From NCBI GenBank assembly GCA_019750135.1, contig JAIEOV010000062.1, positions 62,001 through 126,000 on the forward strand: a stretch of 64,000 bases of DNA, written 5' to 3'. Of the stretch, positions 43,127-52,387 are shown one piece after another (the first letter of the stretch is position 1; each line of letters starts with the position of its first letter). Made by a program: the position numbers and the translations under genes. This DNA comes from Reyranella sp. GTDB lineage: Bacteria > Pseudomonadota > Alphaproteobacteria > Reyranellales > Reyranellaceae. The notes below the pieces were generated by a model. It searched no databases. It saw nothing but the letters and a program-made list of their open reading frames with translations, and had not been told where the DNA came from.

Positions 43127-44833
43127 TCATTCAGGTGCGCCGCGGACCAGGCGTCCCGGCAATGCCGCCGTCGCCTCGCCCTGGCGATAGACGACCTCGC
43201 CCGACACGATGGTGGCGTCGAAGCCGTCGGTGCGCTGGACCAGCCGCTTGCCGCCGGCCGGCAGGTCGTAGACGACCTCGGGCGCGCGCAGGCGCATATT
43301 GTCGTAGTCCAGCACGTTGATGTCGGCCTTCAGGCCGACCTTCAACAGCCCCCGGTCGTTGAGCCCGATCGCCGCGGCATTGTCGTGGCTGAGCCGCTTG
43401 ATTCCCCACGCCACCGGGAACAACGAGCCGCGCCCGCGATCGCGCGTCCAATGGGTCAGCGTGTAGCTGGTGGCGGTGGCGTCGCACATGATGCCGACAT
43501 GCGCCCCGCCGTCGCCCAGGCCGATCAGCGTGTTGGGCGAGCCGATCATCTCGCCGACCACGTCGAGGTTGCCCGCAGCGAAGTTCGTCACCGGCAGGTA
43601 CAGCATCTCCCGGCCGTCGCGCTCCAGCAGCAGGTCGTAGGCGACCTCCTCCGGCGCCCGACCTTCGCGCGCAGCGCGGGCGGCGATGCTCTTGTCGGGC
43701 GTGGGCTCGTAGTCCGGCGGATCGCCGAACGGGAACATGCGATCCCAGCGATCGACCCGGCGCTCTTTGCCGCCTCCTTCGAACGCCTCCCGCATGATGC
43801 GTGCCCGGAACTCCGGGCTGCGCAGCAGGGCCAGGCGCTCGGCGAACGGCAGATGGGCAATCGCCTTGTAGGACGGCCGGCCCATGAACGGGTTCTGCGA
43901 CAGCTCGAACCCCAGAAGTACGCTGGTCGGTCGCGAGCGCACCTGGGCGGTGATCTGGAGCCCCTCGGCGTTGGCCTCGTCGATCTCGGCCTTGAGCGTG
44001 CGCCAACCGTCGGGTCGGACATGGCTCTGCAGCATGGAGATGGTGACCGGCCGGCCAGACTCCTTTGCCAGCCGACGGAACAGCCCGATCTCGCCCGCCT
44101 GGTCCTCGAAGTCCGACACGATCTGCAGCCAGCCCGCGCCCTCGGCGCGCATGGCATGGGCGATCGCGGTCAGCTCGGCCTCCTCGGCGCGCAGGGTCGG
44201 GATGCTGCGGCCGTCGGCGGCGCGATGGTTCAGCGTGCGCGACGTCGAGAAGCCGAGCGCGCCGGCGCGCAGGCCTTCGGCGGCAATCTCCGCCATGCGC
44301 CGCCGGTCGGCCTCGGTCGCGGGCTCGCGGTTGGCGCCGCGCTCGCCCATCACATAGACGCGCACGGCGGCGTGCGGCACCTGGGCCGCGACATCGACGT
44401 CGTAGCGCCGGGCCGCGATGGCATCGAGATAGTCGGGGAAGCTGTGCCAGTTCCAGGGCAGGCCCGCCGTCATCACGACCTCGGGAATGTCCTCCACGCC
44501 CTCCATGAGGTTGATCAGCATGTCGTGCTGGTTTTCGTGGCAGGGCGCGAAACCCACGCCGCAATTGCCCAGCAGCACGGTCGTGGCGCCGTTCCACGAC
44601 GAGGGCGACAGCCGCTCGCTCCAGGTTACCTGTGCGTCGTAGTGCGTGTGCACGTCGACGAAGCCCGGCGTCACAAGCTTGCCGCGTGCGTCGATCTCCT
44701 CGCTGCCCTTGGGGATGACGCCACCGATCGCCGTGATCTTGCCGTCGGAGATGGCGAGATCGGCCTCATAAGGATCGCCGCCGGTGCCGTCGACGATGGT
44801 GCCGCCGCGAATCACCAGACTGGGAGAGGACAT
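43127..44833 (-). CDS. N-acyl-D-amino-acid deacylase family amidohydrolase
   Basis: A 568-residue D-aminoacylase-type protein; ATG 44833 is chosen with GGAGC upstream. DVHTHYDAQVTW gives the metal HxH, GNCGVGFAPCHENQ is the hallmark loop, and DGGAHVGIMCDA is the C-terminal metal segment. Family members hydrolyse N-acyl-D-amino acids, and several homologues act on other amides or hydantoin-like rings. The 82-base gap upstream is the largest in the operon and could hold a secondary promoter. Confidence 0.88.
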   Translation of the reverse strand: MSSPSLVIRGGTIVDGTGGDPYEADLAISDGKITAIGGVIPKGSEEIDARGKLVTPGFVDVHTHYDAQVTWSERLSPSSWNGATTVLLGNCGVGFAPCHENQHDMLINLMEGVEDIPEVVMTAGLPWNWHSFPDYLDAIAARRYDVDVAAQVPHAAVRVYVMGERGANREPATEADRRRMAEIAAEGLRAGALGFSTSRTLNHRAADGRSIPTLRAEEAELTAIAHAMRAEGAGWLQIVSDFEDQAGEIGLFRRLAKESGRPVTISMLQSHVRPDGWRTLKAEIDEANAEGLQITAQVRSRPTSVLLGFELSQNPFMGRPSYKAIAHLPFAERLALLRSPEFRARIMREAFEGGGKERRVDRWDRMFPFGDPPDYEPTPDKSIAARAAREGRAPEEVAYDLLLERDGREMLYLPVTNFAAGNLDVVGEMIGSPNTLIGLGDGGAHVGIMCDATATSYTLTHWTRDRGRGSLFPVAWGIKRLSHDNAAAIGLNDRGLLKVGLKADINVLDYDNMRLRAPEVVYDLPAGGKRLVQRTDGFDATIVSGEVVYRQGEATAALPGRLVRGAPE

Positions 44834-44915
44834 GAACAAGCTCCGATTGAGTGGCCGGCATCGTATCGGCAGAAAATCCACCGGAACAACGTCGACAGGA
44901 CATGGCTGCGTCCCA

Positions 44916-45926
44916 TCATGCCCAGCGGGCGAAGCATAGACCGGTGCCCGTGCCCGCGGGCGTGCGATAGCCCGGACAATAGGTCACCCAGCGCAGGTCG
45001 AGATGCTCGAGCGCGCCGCCGGCGCAGATCCAGTTGCGGATCTCCGAGTTGCCCGAGTTGAGCCGTGCCCTCGGCAACGCCTGCAAGGCGTCGGCATCTT
45101 TTTCCCTGAGTGCGCGGACAACCTCGCGGTCGAGCTGCTCATCGATAGTGAAATGGCTGAGCCCACCCGACGCGACGACGCCGACCCGCAGGCTCCCGGG
45201 ATAGCTCTCGATCGCCTCCCGGATCGCCTGGCCAAGCCGGTAGCAACGCCGCGGCGACGGCTGGTTGGGTGGGTAATAGGTGTTGAGCACCACCGGCACG
45301 ACCGGAACCGCCTCCGCCATCAGCCGGCGATGGACAAAGCCGAAGGCGTGACCCTCGCCCTCCCCAGCCGGCAGCGCATTGGCTGCTGAAACGTCGAACT
45401 CGCGGTCGATCAGCGCGCCGATCAGGTGGTTGGCGAGCCCGGCATGAACCGGATAGTGCCGCGTCTCGCTCTCCTCATAATAGCGCGCGGCGGCGCGCTG
45501 CATCCAGTTGGGCCGCCGCGGCCCGTCGACATGCGAGCCGGCGCTTACGCCCGTCCGGTTCGGCACGTTGGCGATCGTGTCGCCGCGATAGACCAGGACG
45601 GCCGGCATGTTGTCATCACCGTACATCTCCTTGTGGTCGTCGCCGACCACGATCACCGCATCGAGCCGCGCATCGCCCAAGCCTTCGCGCAGCCGGTCGA
45701 GGGCCGCCATCGCCTCGCCATGCCGCCGCGTATGCTTGTCGGGCGTGATCTCGGCCTGCATCGAGGCCGGCGCCTTCACCAGCAGCTCGTCGTAGGTCGC
45801 GGCCCTTCCGTCCGGATGCTGGTGGGGGCGATGCCGGTCGACCTGCTCGAACAGGGGCCATTCCTCGGCCGTCATGTTGAGCATCGGCGTGTGCGAGGTG
45901 CCGGCGCCGAAGACGATGCTGGCCAT
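44916..45926 (-). CDS. Class III extradiol dioxygenase catalytic subunit-like (LigB type)
   Basis: A 336-residue protein of the LigB superfamily, the catalytic beta subunit of protocatechuate 4,5-dioxygenase-type enzymes. GAGTSHTPML supplies H12, and VVGDDHKEMYGD carries a second likely iron-site His. ASGGLSHF near residue 250 and LNSGNSEIRNW are further family segments. No small LigA-type alpha subunit is seen nearby, as in single-subunit relatives. It implies ring cleavage of a catechol-like intermediate by this operon. Confidence 0.88.
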   Translation of the reverse strand: MASIVFGAGTSHTPMLNMTAEEWPLFEQVDRHRPHQHPDGRAATYDELLVKAPASMQAEITPDKHTRRHGEAMAALDRLREGLGDARLDAVIVVGDDHKEMYGDDNMPAVLVYRGDTIANVPNRTGVSAGSHVDGPRRPNWMQRAAARYYEESETRHYPVHAGLANHLIGALIDREFDVSAANALPAGEGEGHAFGFVHRRLMAEAVPVVPVVLNTYYPPNQPSPRRCYRLGQAIREAIESYPGSLRVGVVASGGLSHFTIDEQLDREVVRALREKDADALQALPRARLNSGNSEIRNWICAGGALEHLDLRWVTYCPGYRTPAGTGTGLCFARWA

Positions 45927-45946
45927 GCGCGTTTCCTCCCGACCTT

Positions 45947-47470
45947 TCAGGTGCGCGGAAGCTGGTGCTTCAGCACCTTGCCGGTCGCATTATGCGGCAG
46001 CTCGCCGATGAAACGCACCTCCTTCGGCACCTTGTAGCGGGCGAGCTGGCTGCCGCAGTGCTCGATCACCGCGGCCTCGTCGAGATTGGCGCCGCTCTTC
46101 AGCACCACGAAGGCGCGGCCGACCTCGCCCCATTTCTCGTGCGGCACGCCGACCACGGCGTTCTCCAGCACGCCGTCGAGCTGGTAGATCACGTTCTCGA
46201 CCTCGACCGGATAGACGTTCTCGCCGCCCGAGATGAACATGTCCTTCCAGCGATCGACGATATAGAAGTAGCCGTCGTCGTCCTGGCGCGCCGCGTCGCC
46301 GGTGTGGAACCAGCCGTCCTCGGTGAACGAAGTCTTGTTGGCTTCGGGCCGGTTCCAGTAGCCCGGCGTCACGGTCGGCCCCTTGATCATCAGCTCGCCG
46401 GTCTCGCCGCGCTTCATCTCGTTGCCGTCGGGATCGCAGATCTTCAGCCGCACATAGAGCGGCGGCAGGCCCGACGAGCCGACCTTGCTCAAGGCCATGT
46501 CGCCCGACAGCAGCAGGCCGATCGGGCCGGTCTCGGTCATGCCCCAGCACTGCTGCAGCTTGATGCCCTTGCGGCCGTACGCCTCGATCAGGGACAGCGG
46601 CGCCGCGGCGCCGCCGACGCCGAGCGACACGATGTGCGAGAGGTCGGCCTCGGCGAAGCCCGGCTCCTGCGCCAGCATCAGGAAGTTGGTCGGCACGCCC
46701 AGCGCATGGCTGAGGCCGAGCGTCTTGTCGCTCAGCAGCCGCAGGAACTGCGCCGGATCGAAGCTGCGCATGACGACATTGCAGCCGCCGGTGTGGAAGG
46801 TCGGGTTGGCGTAGACGTTCAGCCCGCCGGTATGGAAGGTCGGCAGGAACACCAGGTTCCGGCTGTGCGCCGTCAGTCCCACCATCACGGCCGACTGGAC
46901 GGCGTTGAAGATGCACATCTGGTAGGTGATCTGCGCGCCCTTCGGCCGGCCGGTCGTGCCCGAGGTGTACATGATGGTCCAGATGTCGGCGAGGTCGCGC
47001 GCCGGCGGATCGATCGTGCCGGTCGCGGCCGCCAGTCCCGCTTCGTAGACGCTGGCCTTGCCATTGGCGATGTCGGCGGTGTGCGCAACGCCGGCCAGCG
47101 TCGCCACCTGCGATGCTGCATCGGCGAACTCCTCGCCATGGATCAGGACGACCGGCCCCGCATCCTTGCAGATGAACTCGAGCTCGGGCACGGCCAGGCG
47201 CCAGTTCAGGGGCAGGAAGATCGCCCCCAGCCGCCTGCAGGCGAACTGAAGCTCGAAGACGTCGGTGTCATTCATGCTGAGAACGGCCACGCGGTCGCCC
47301 TGGCCGACACCGAAGGCGCGGCCGAGCCACAGCGCGGCGCGCGTGATGCGCTCGTCGAACTGGGCGTAGGTGAAGCGCCGGCCGGACGCCAGGTCATACG
47401 CCGCCTCCGACCGCGGTGCGAAGCGTGCGTGATAAGCGATCCAGTCCTCGGCCGGAATGCCCGACGTCAT
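45947..47470 (-). CDS. AMP-binding acyl-CoA ligase
   Basis: A 507-residue adenylate-forming ligase. ATG 47470 follows AGGGGAAA. The phosphate loop is YTSGTTGRPKG (168-178), the adenine motif GMTETGPIG, then GWFHTGD, DRWKDMFISGGENVYPVEVE, and a C-terminal catalytic Lys in TGKVLKHQL. It would activate a carboxylic acid, probably the substrate or product of the LigB and dehydrogenase steps. It is the first gene of the five-gene leftward operon and divergent from the importer at 47634. Confidence 0.92.
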   Translation of the reverse strand: MTSGIPAEDWIAYHARFAPRSEAAYDLASGRRFTYAQFDERITRAALWLGRAFGVGQGDRVAVLSMNDTDVFELQFACRRLGAIFLPLNWRLAVPELEFICKDAGPVVLIHGEEFADAASQVATLAGVAHTADIANGKASVYEAGLAAATGTIDPPARDLADIWTIMYTSGTTGRPKGAQITYQMCIFNAVQSAVMVGLTAHSRNLVFLPTFHTGGLNVYANPTFHTGGCNVVMRSFDPAQFLRLLSDKTLGLSHALGVPTNFLMLAQEPGFAEADLSHIVSLGVGGAAAPLSLIEAYGRKGIKLQQCWGMTETGPIGLLLSGDMALSKVGSSGLPPLYVRLKICDPDGNEMKRGETGELMIKGPTVTPGYWNRPEANKTSFTEDGWFHTGDAARQDDDGYFYIVDRWKDMFISGGENVYPVEVENVIYQLDGVLENAVVGVPHEKWGEVGRAFVVLKSGANLDEAAVIEHCGSQLARYKVPKEVRFIGELPHNATGKVLKHQLPRT

Positions 47471-47565
47471 GCGTTTCCCCTGCTCCTTATGTGGATCGAG
47501 CTTCCGACCCGTGCCGGCTTTTGTCCATCGCCGCTGCCTTTTACGCACTGCACATCAAAAGTGTC

Positions 47566-47595
47566 TTGGTGCACGCCAAATCCCTCCGCTATGCT
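47566..47595 (+). promoter_or_regulatory. Possible sigma-70 promoter with overlapping dyad
   Basis: TTGGTG (47566-47571) and TATGCT (47590-47595), 18 bases apart, form a weak -35/-10 pair ahead of the gene at 47634. The -35 box lies within TTGGTGCACGCCAA (47566-47579), a TTGG/CCAA dyad that could be an operator. Matches are partial and the call is tentative. Confidence 0.3.
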
Positions 47596-47633
47596 CCGCC
47601 CGCTATAAGCAAAGCAAAAGGGAGGACTTCGCC

Positions 47634-48923
47634 ATGGCGTTGAGTTCCCGTAAGTCTCGTCGAGACGTCCTTAAGCTTACCGCGTACAGCACTGCCGGCG
47701 CCCTGTTAGGCGCCCCCGCCGTAAAAGCCCAGACGAAGAGTCTGACGATGATGCACGAGAGTTCGTTCGTGCCGCCGTACGACGCCTTCTTCAAGAACAA
47801 GCTCGCGACCGCCTACGAGAAAGAAAAGGGCATCAAGGTGAACTACGAGGTGGTGAGCGTCGGCAGTTTGCTGACCCGCGTCACCACCGCGGCCGAGAAC
47901 GCGTCCGGTCCCGACATGACCGCGATCGGCTTCAACTGGGCTTTCCTGTTCGACGACAAGTTCCTCGATGTCAGCGACATCGCCGCCGAGATCGGCAAGG
48001 AAAGCGGCGGCTGGTACGAATCGGCGCAGGAATCGGTCGTGGTCAACGGCACGTGGAAGGCCATCCCGTTCGGCAATATCGGCCAGCTGATGAACTGGCG
48101 CACCGACTGGTTCAAGCAGGCGGGCTACGACAAGTTCCCCGACACCTGGGACGAGCTCCTGGAGGCCGGCATCAAGCTCAAGAAGGCGGGCCATCCGTTC
48201 GGCTTCGAACTCGGCCACGGCTTCGGCGACAATCACGGCTGGCTCTATCCCCTGCTGTGGTCCTACGGTGCGCGCGAGGTCGAGGCCGACGGCAAGACCA
48301 TCGTCATCGATTCCGACGAGACGGCGCGCGCGGTCGATTTCTGTCGCCGCTTCTACAAGGAGACCATGGTCGAGGACTGCCTCGGCTGGACCGACGTGAA
48401 CAACAACAAGGCGTTCCTGTCGGAGCAGATCTCCTGCACCAACAACGCCGAATCGATCCTGTGGGCGGCCAAGAAGGACTTCCCCGACATGGCCAAGGTG
48501 ATCGACCAGTCGGAGAACCCCAAGGGGCCGAAGGGTCGCTTCCACATGCTGAACCCGCTCTGTCATTCGATCTTCACCCACACCAAGGACCAGAAGGCCG
48601 CGAAGGACTTCCTGCGTTGGGTGATGGCGCCGGCGCAGTGCGGGCCCTGGCTCGACATCGCCGTCACCTACTACCAGCCCTTCCTGCACAAGTACGACGA
48701 TGCGCCGATGTGGAAGGTCGAGCCGCGCAACCTGCCCTATCGCGATGCGCTCAAGACCGCGCATCTGCCGGGCTGGCCCGCGCCGCTCAGCCGGGCGCAG
48801 TCGGAGAGCGTGGCGAAGTTCGTCGTCGTCGACATGTTCGCCAAGGCCTGCGCCGGCAAGTCGACCAAGGAAGTCATCGCCGACGCCCAGTCGCAGCTGA
48901 AGCAGATCTACAGGGCGACCTAG
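47634..48923 (+). CDS. ABC transporter extracellular solute-binding protein, family 1
   Basis: A 429-residue binding protein starting at ATG 47634 behind AAGGGAGG. KSRRDVLKL and the following hydrophobic stretch form a Tat signal, with cleavage near AVKAQ. The mature protein has the family 1 (sugar, glycerol-phosphate, polyamine-like) layout, with NGTWKAIPFGNIGQLMNWRTDWF typical of CUT1 receptors. It is followed by two CUT1-type permeases. The ligand is unknown; carbohydrates are usual for the class. Confidence 0.9.
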   Translation: MALSSRKSRRDVLKLTAYSTAGALLGAPAVKAQTKSLTMMHESSFVPPYDAFFKNKLATAYEKEKGIKVNYEVVSVGSLLTRVTTAAENASGPDMTAIGFNWAFLFDDKFLDVSDIAAEIGKESGGWYESAQESVVVNGTWKAIPFGNIGQLMNWRTDWFKQAGYDKFPDTWDELLEAGIKLKKAGHPFGFELGHGFGDNHGWLYPLLWSYGAREVEADGKTIVIDSDETARAVDFCRRFYKETMVEDCLGWTDVNNNKAFLSEQISCTNNAESILWAAKKDFPDMAKVIDQSENPKGPKGRFHMLNPLCHSIFTHTKDQKAAKDFLRWVMAPAQCGPWLDIAVTYYQPFLHKYDDAPMWKVEPRNLPYRDALKTAHLPGWPAPLSRAQSESVAKFVVVDMFAKACAGKSTKEVIADAQSQLKQIYRAT

Positions 48924-48941
48924 GCGCCAAGGGGCAGTTGG

Positions 48942-49871
48942 ATGACGGTCGTGACAGCGCCGGCGCTCGTGCGCCGGCGCCCGCCCTTCTCGTTGAGACG
49001 CTGGGTGGAGCGCGAGAGCGTCTTCAGCTGGCTGATGGTCGCGTTGCCGGTGGCCTTCCTGGTGGCGCTGGTCGGCTATCCGTTCTTCTACGGCATCTGG
49101 ATCAGCCTGCAGGACCGGCCGGTGGCCAAGCCCGGCGAATTCGTCGGGCTGGCGAACTTCATCCATGCCTGGCACGACCCGGTGTTCCGGCAGGTCGCGG
49201 TCAACACGCTCTTCTATACGGCGGCCGCGACGCTCTTGAAGATGGTGGGCGGGCTGGGACTCGCCCTGGTGATGAATCAGGACTTCCGCTTCAAGAACCT
49301 GACGCGCGCTCTTCTGCTTCTGCCCTTCATCGTGCCGACGGTGCTGTCGACCATCGCTTGGCAGTGGATCCTCGATCCCGCCTTCAGCGTCGTGAACTGG
49401 ACATTGAAGGCGCTGGACATCGCCGACCCGGGCCCGAGCTGGCTCGGTAATCCGCACCTCGCGATGTTCTCGCTGGTCATCGTCAATACCTGGCGCGGCC
49501 TGCCGTTCTACGCCATCACCCTGCTGGCCGGGCTACAAACCATCCCGCCCGACCTCTACGAGGCCGCGACTATCGACGGTGCCGGCCGCTGGGGCCGCTT
49601 CCGCTACGTCACCCTGCCGTTGCTGATGCCGATCATCTTCATCGTCACCATGTTCTCGGTGATCTTCACCTTCGCCGACTTCCAGCTGATCTACGTGCTG
49701 ACGCGCGGCGGCCCGGCCAACGCCACCCATGTCTTCGCCACCTACGCCTTCGACATCGCCATGGGCGCCGGCCAGTTCGGCCAGGGTGCCGCGATCGCCC
49801 TTTCCATGGTCCCGCCGCTCGCCCTGATCATCCTCGCCATGGCGATCTACATGCGCCCGAGCAAGTCATGA
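48942..49871 (+). CDS. ABC transporter permease, CUT1 class (MalF/UgpA type)
   Basis: A 309-residue permease with about six membrane segments. The signature loop DLYEAATIDGAGRWGRFRYVTLPLL (EAA motif) is intact, and GLANFIHAWHDPVFRQVAVNT is typical of the MalF/UgpA side. It starts 18 bases after the binding-protein stop. It should pair with the next gene. Confidence 0.93.
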   Translation: MTVVTAPALVRRRPPFSLRRWVERESVFSWLMVALPVAFLVALVGYPFFYGIWISLQDRPVAKPGEFVGLANFIHAWHDPVFRQVAVNTLFYTAAATLLKMVGGLGLALVMNQDFRFKNLTRALLLLPFIVPTVLSTIAWQWILDPAFSVVNWTLKALDIADPGPSWLGNPHLAMFSLVIVNTWRGLPFYAITLLAGLQTIPPDLYEAATIDGAGRWGRFRYVTLPLLMPIIFIVTMFSVIFTFADFQLIYVLTRGGPANATHVFATYAFDIAMGAGQFGQGAAIALSMVPPLALIILAMAIYMRPSKS

Positions 49872-49881
49872 AAGGCTCGCC

Positions 49882-50730
49882 ATGACCGTCGATCGGCGCG
49901 GCTGGCGGGTGCGGCTGCTGACGCTGTGGCTGCCGCTCGGCGTGTCGCTGTTCTTCGCGCTCTTCCCCTTCTACTGGATGGCGATCACCTCGCTGAAGTC
50001 GAACCAGGAGCTCTACAGCCGCAAGGTCATGCCGCTGATCGTGCATAACCCGACCTTGAAGCACTATGTCGACCTGCTCACCGAGACGAGCTTCCTCGAA
50101 TGGACCTGGAACACCTTCCTGGTGGCCGTGGTGTCGACGGCGATCTCCCTGATCCTGGGCGCGATGCTGGCCTATCCGCTGGCGCGCATGCGCTTCGCCG
50201 GCGCGGCGCTGGTCTCCTTCGCCGTCGCCGCAACCTACCTAGTGCCGCAGCCGCTGCTGTTCGTGCCCCTGGCCGATCTCATCAACCGCCTAGGCCTCGG
50301 CGATACGCTGACTTCTGTGATGCTCACCTACCCGACCCTGCTGATCCCGTTCTGCGCCTGGCTGCTGATGGGCTATTTCCGCACCGTTCCCGTAGAGCTC
50401 GAGGACGCCGCCCGCATCGACGGCGCGAGCCGCCTGCAGACCCTGGTCAAGATCGTCCTGCCCTTGTGCGGCCCAGGTTTCATCTCCGCCGGCATCTTCG
50501 CGTTCACCCTGGCGCAGAACGAGTTCCTCTACGCCCTGATCTTCCTCACCAAGACCGAGGTCCGCACCGTCCCGGTCGGCGCCATTGCCGAGCTGGTGCG
50601 CGGCGACGTCTTCTACTGGGGCCAGCTCATGGCGGCGGCGCTATTAGGCTCGATCCCGGTGGCGATCATCTATTCCTTCTTCGTCGAACACTACGTCGCG
50701 GGATTGACGGCAGGCTCGGTCAAGGGCTGA
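49882..50730 (+). CDS. ABC transporter permease, CUT1 class (MalG/UgpE type)
   Basis: A 282-residue permease with the MalG-type EAA loop ELEDAARIDGASRLQTLVKIVLP and the usual C-terminus VAGLTAGSVKG. No ATP-binding protein of the MalK class follows; catalase-family genes come next. Its last 12 codons are duplicated, with changes, 1680 bases downstream after the cytochrome b561 gene. That suggests the downstream module was inserted or the 3' end duplicated here. Confidence 0.93.
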   Translation: MTVDRRGWRVRLLTLWLPLGVSLFFALFPFYWMAITSLKSNQELYSRKVMPLIVHNPTLKHYVDLLTETSFLEWTWNTFLVAVVSTAISLILGAMLAYPLARMRFAGAALVSFAVAATYLVPQPLLFVPLADLINRLGLGDTLTSVMLTYPTLLIPFCAWLLMGYFRTVPVELEDAARIDGASRLQTLVKIVLPLCGPGFISAGIFAFTLAQNEFLYALIFLTKTEVRTVPVGAIAELVRGDVFYWGQLMAAALLGSIPVAIIYSFFVEHYVAGLTAGSVKG

Positions 50731-50736
50731 CTGCGC
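50694..50736 (+). repeat. Direct repeat, left copy (permease 3' end)
   Basis: These 43 bases match 52374-52416 at 37 positions by hand alignment, exactly 1680 bases apart. This copy encodes the permease ending VAGLTAGSVKG-stop plus CTGCGC. The two copies bracket the catalase and cytochrome b561 genes. Confidence 0.8.
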
Positions 50737-50762
50737 GTCCTCGTCAAAGCGAGAGGATGCCA

Positions 50763-51815
50763 ATGCCGGACTCCCCATCGTCGCCACGCCTCACCTTCGG
50801 CGCCGCAGCAATCATCGCGGTCGTCGTCGCCGGCAGCGCGGGCGCCTTCGCCTACACAGCCGGATGGCTTTCTCCGCAACGGTTGACGCCGCCCAAGCTG
50901 GTCGACGCCTTTGCCCCCGGCGATCCGGCGCTCGGTCATCGGCGCAATCACGCCAAAGGCATCTGCTTCACCGGCACGTTCGAGTCGAACGGCAAGGGCG
51001 CGGAGTTGTCGCGGGCGCAGGTCTTCCAGCTTGGCCAGTACGCTGTCCTCGGACGTTTCAACCTCGGGACGCCCAATCCCCAAGCGCCCGACGGAACGGT
51101 GCGGGTGAGAGGCATGGGCCTTCAGATCGCCACCCCGAACGGCGAGGTCTGGCGTACGGCGATGATCAACGCGCCGGTCTTTGCGGTGGCGACGCCCGAG
51201 GCCTTCTACCAGTTGCTGCAGGCCGTTGGAGACAAGGACGCCGAAGCGATGAAGTCGTTCGTCGCCGCGCATCCGGAGTTCGCGTCCTTCGGAGCCTGGG
51301 CCGGGGGCGGCGCATGGACGGCGAGCTACGCCGAGGAACCCTACAATGGGCTGAACGCCTTCACCTTCATCGACGCGTCGGGCACCGAGCGGGCCGTGCG
51401 CTGGTCGCTCGTGCCGGCCGCACCCGCGGTGGCCATCACGCAGGCCGAGCTCGAGAAGCGCGGGCCCGACTATCTCGAGAAGGAAATCACGGAGCGCGTG
51501 CGCCAGGCGCCGCAGCGTTGGACGATGAACGTCGTCGTCGCGAACCCCGGAGATGTCACCGCGGATCCGACCAAGGCCTGGCCGGCGGATCGGCGCAAGG
51601 TCGAGGTCGGCACCCTCGTCGTGCAGAAGATCGAAGCGGAGGCCGACGGTCCCTGCCGTGACGTCAATTTCGACCCGACCGTGCTGCCGACCGGCATTCG
51701 CGTCTCGGACGATCCGTTCCCGGCCGCACGCTCGGCGGCCTACGCCAGGTCCTATGACCTGCGCACTGGGGAGAGCCGCTACTACCCGCGCACGCCGGCA
51801 GGCGCCAAGCCGTGA
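50763..51815 (+). CDS. Catalase-family haem peroxidase (mini-catalase, SrpA-like), exported
   Basis: A 350-residue catalase-core protein, much shorter than classical catalases. An N-terminal membrane/signal segment (about 10-33) suggests periplasmic location. The distal His is H63 in RRNHAKGICFTGTF, and the proximal haem Tyr is Y327 in R323-SAA-Y. The start could be ATG 50757 or 50763; GAGAGG favours 50763. Members act as low-activity catalases or peroxidases. It is followed by a cytochrome b561, a common pairing for periplasmic redox defence. Confidence 0.88.
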   Translation: MPDSPSSPRLTFGAAAIIAVVVAGSAGAFAYTAGWLSPQRLTPPKLVDAFAPGDPALGHRRNHAKGICFTGTFESNGKGAELSRAQVFQLGQYAVLGRFNLGTPNPQAPDGTVRVRGMGLQIATPNGEVWRTAMINAPVFAVATPEAFYQLLQAVGDKDAEAMKSFVAAHPEFASFGAWAGGGAWTASYAEEPYNGLNAFTFIDASGTERAVRWSLVPAAPAVAITQAELEKRGPDYLEKEITERVRQAPQRWTMNVVVANPGDVTADPTKAWPADRRKVEVGTLVVQKIEAEADGPCRDVNFDPTVLPTGIRVSDDPFPAARSAAYARSYDLRTGESRYYPRTPAGAKP

Positions 51816-51832
51816 ATCGAGGAGCGAGAGAA

Positions 51833-52387
51833 ATGATCAGCCCCAGCCAACGCTTCAACGCGGCTCAGCGATTTCTGCACTGGCTCATGGCGATCTGCCT
51901 CATCTCCATGCTCTTCATCGGCGTGGGCATGGTCTCGACGGTGATGCCGAAATACGTTCCGCTGGTCGCGACCCACAAGACCCTGGGCATGGCGATCCTG
52001 GTGCTGGCGCTGCTGCGCATAGGCGTGCGGATCTTTTGTGGTGCGCCGGCTCTGCCGGCCAGCCTGCCGACGCCGATGAAGCTCGCCGCCCAGCTGTCCC
52101 ACTATCTGCTCTATGCCCTGATGATCGCCATGCCGTTGCTCGGATGGGCGATGCTGTCCACGGCAGCCTACCCGATCGTGCTGCTGGGCAACGTGCGCCT
52201 GCCCGCCATCCTTCCCCAGAGCGACACGCTGCATACCCTGTTCTGGAACGCGCACTTCTATCTGGCGTTCGCTTTCTTCGCGCTGATCCTGATCCACATC
52301 GCCGCGGCGCTGTTCCATCTGCTGGTGCGGCGCGACGGCGTCTTCGAGACCATGGGCCCGCTCAACCTGACGGCGTCACGGGATTGA
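51833..52387 (+). CDS. Cytochrome b561 family membrane protein
   Basis: A 184-residue di-haem membrane protein with four hydrophobic segments. An upstream in-frame GTG exists at 51812, but AGGAG at 51820-51824 fits ATG 51833. Candidate haem-ligand His residues occur in RFLHWLMA, VATHKTLGM, LSHYLLYA and LIHIAAALFH. It likely passes electrons from the quinone pool to the periplasmic peroxidase encoded upstream. Its last codons lie inside the right copy of the direct repeat. Confidence 0.9.
   Translation: MISPSQRFNAAQRFLHWLMAICLISMLFIGVGMVSTVMPKYVPLVATHKTLGMAILVLALLRIGVRIFCGAPALPASLPTPMKLAAQLSHYLLYALMIAMPLLGWAMLSTAAYPIVLLGNVRLPAILPQSDTLHTLFWNAHFYLAFAFFALILIHIAAALFHLLVRRDGVFETMGPLNLTASRD

Noticed and set aside
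46770..46860. Internal repeat of FHTGG in the acyl-CoA ligase
   Set aside because: Both occurrences correspond to conserved positions in the ligase family, so it is not a duplication.
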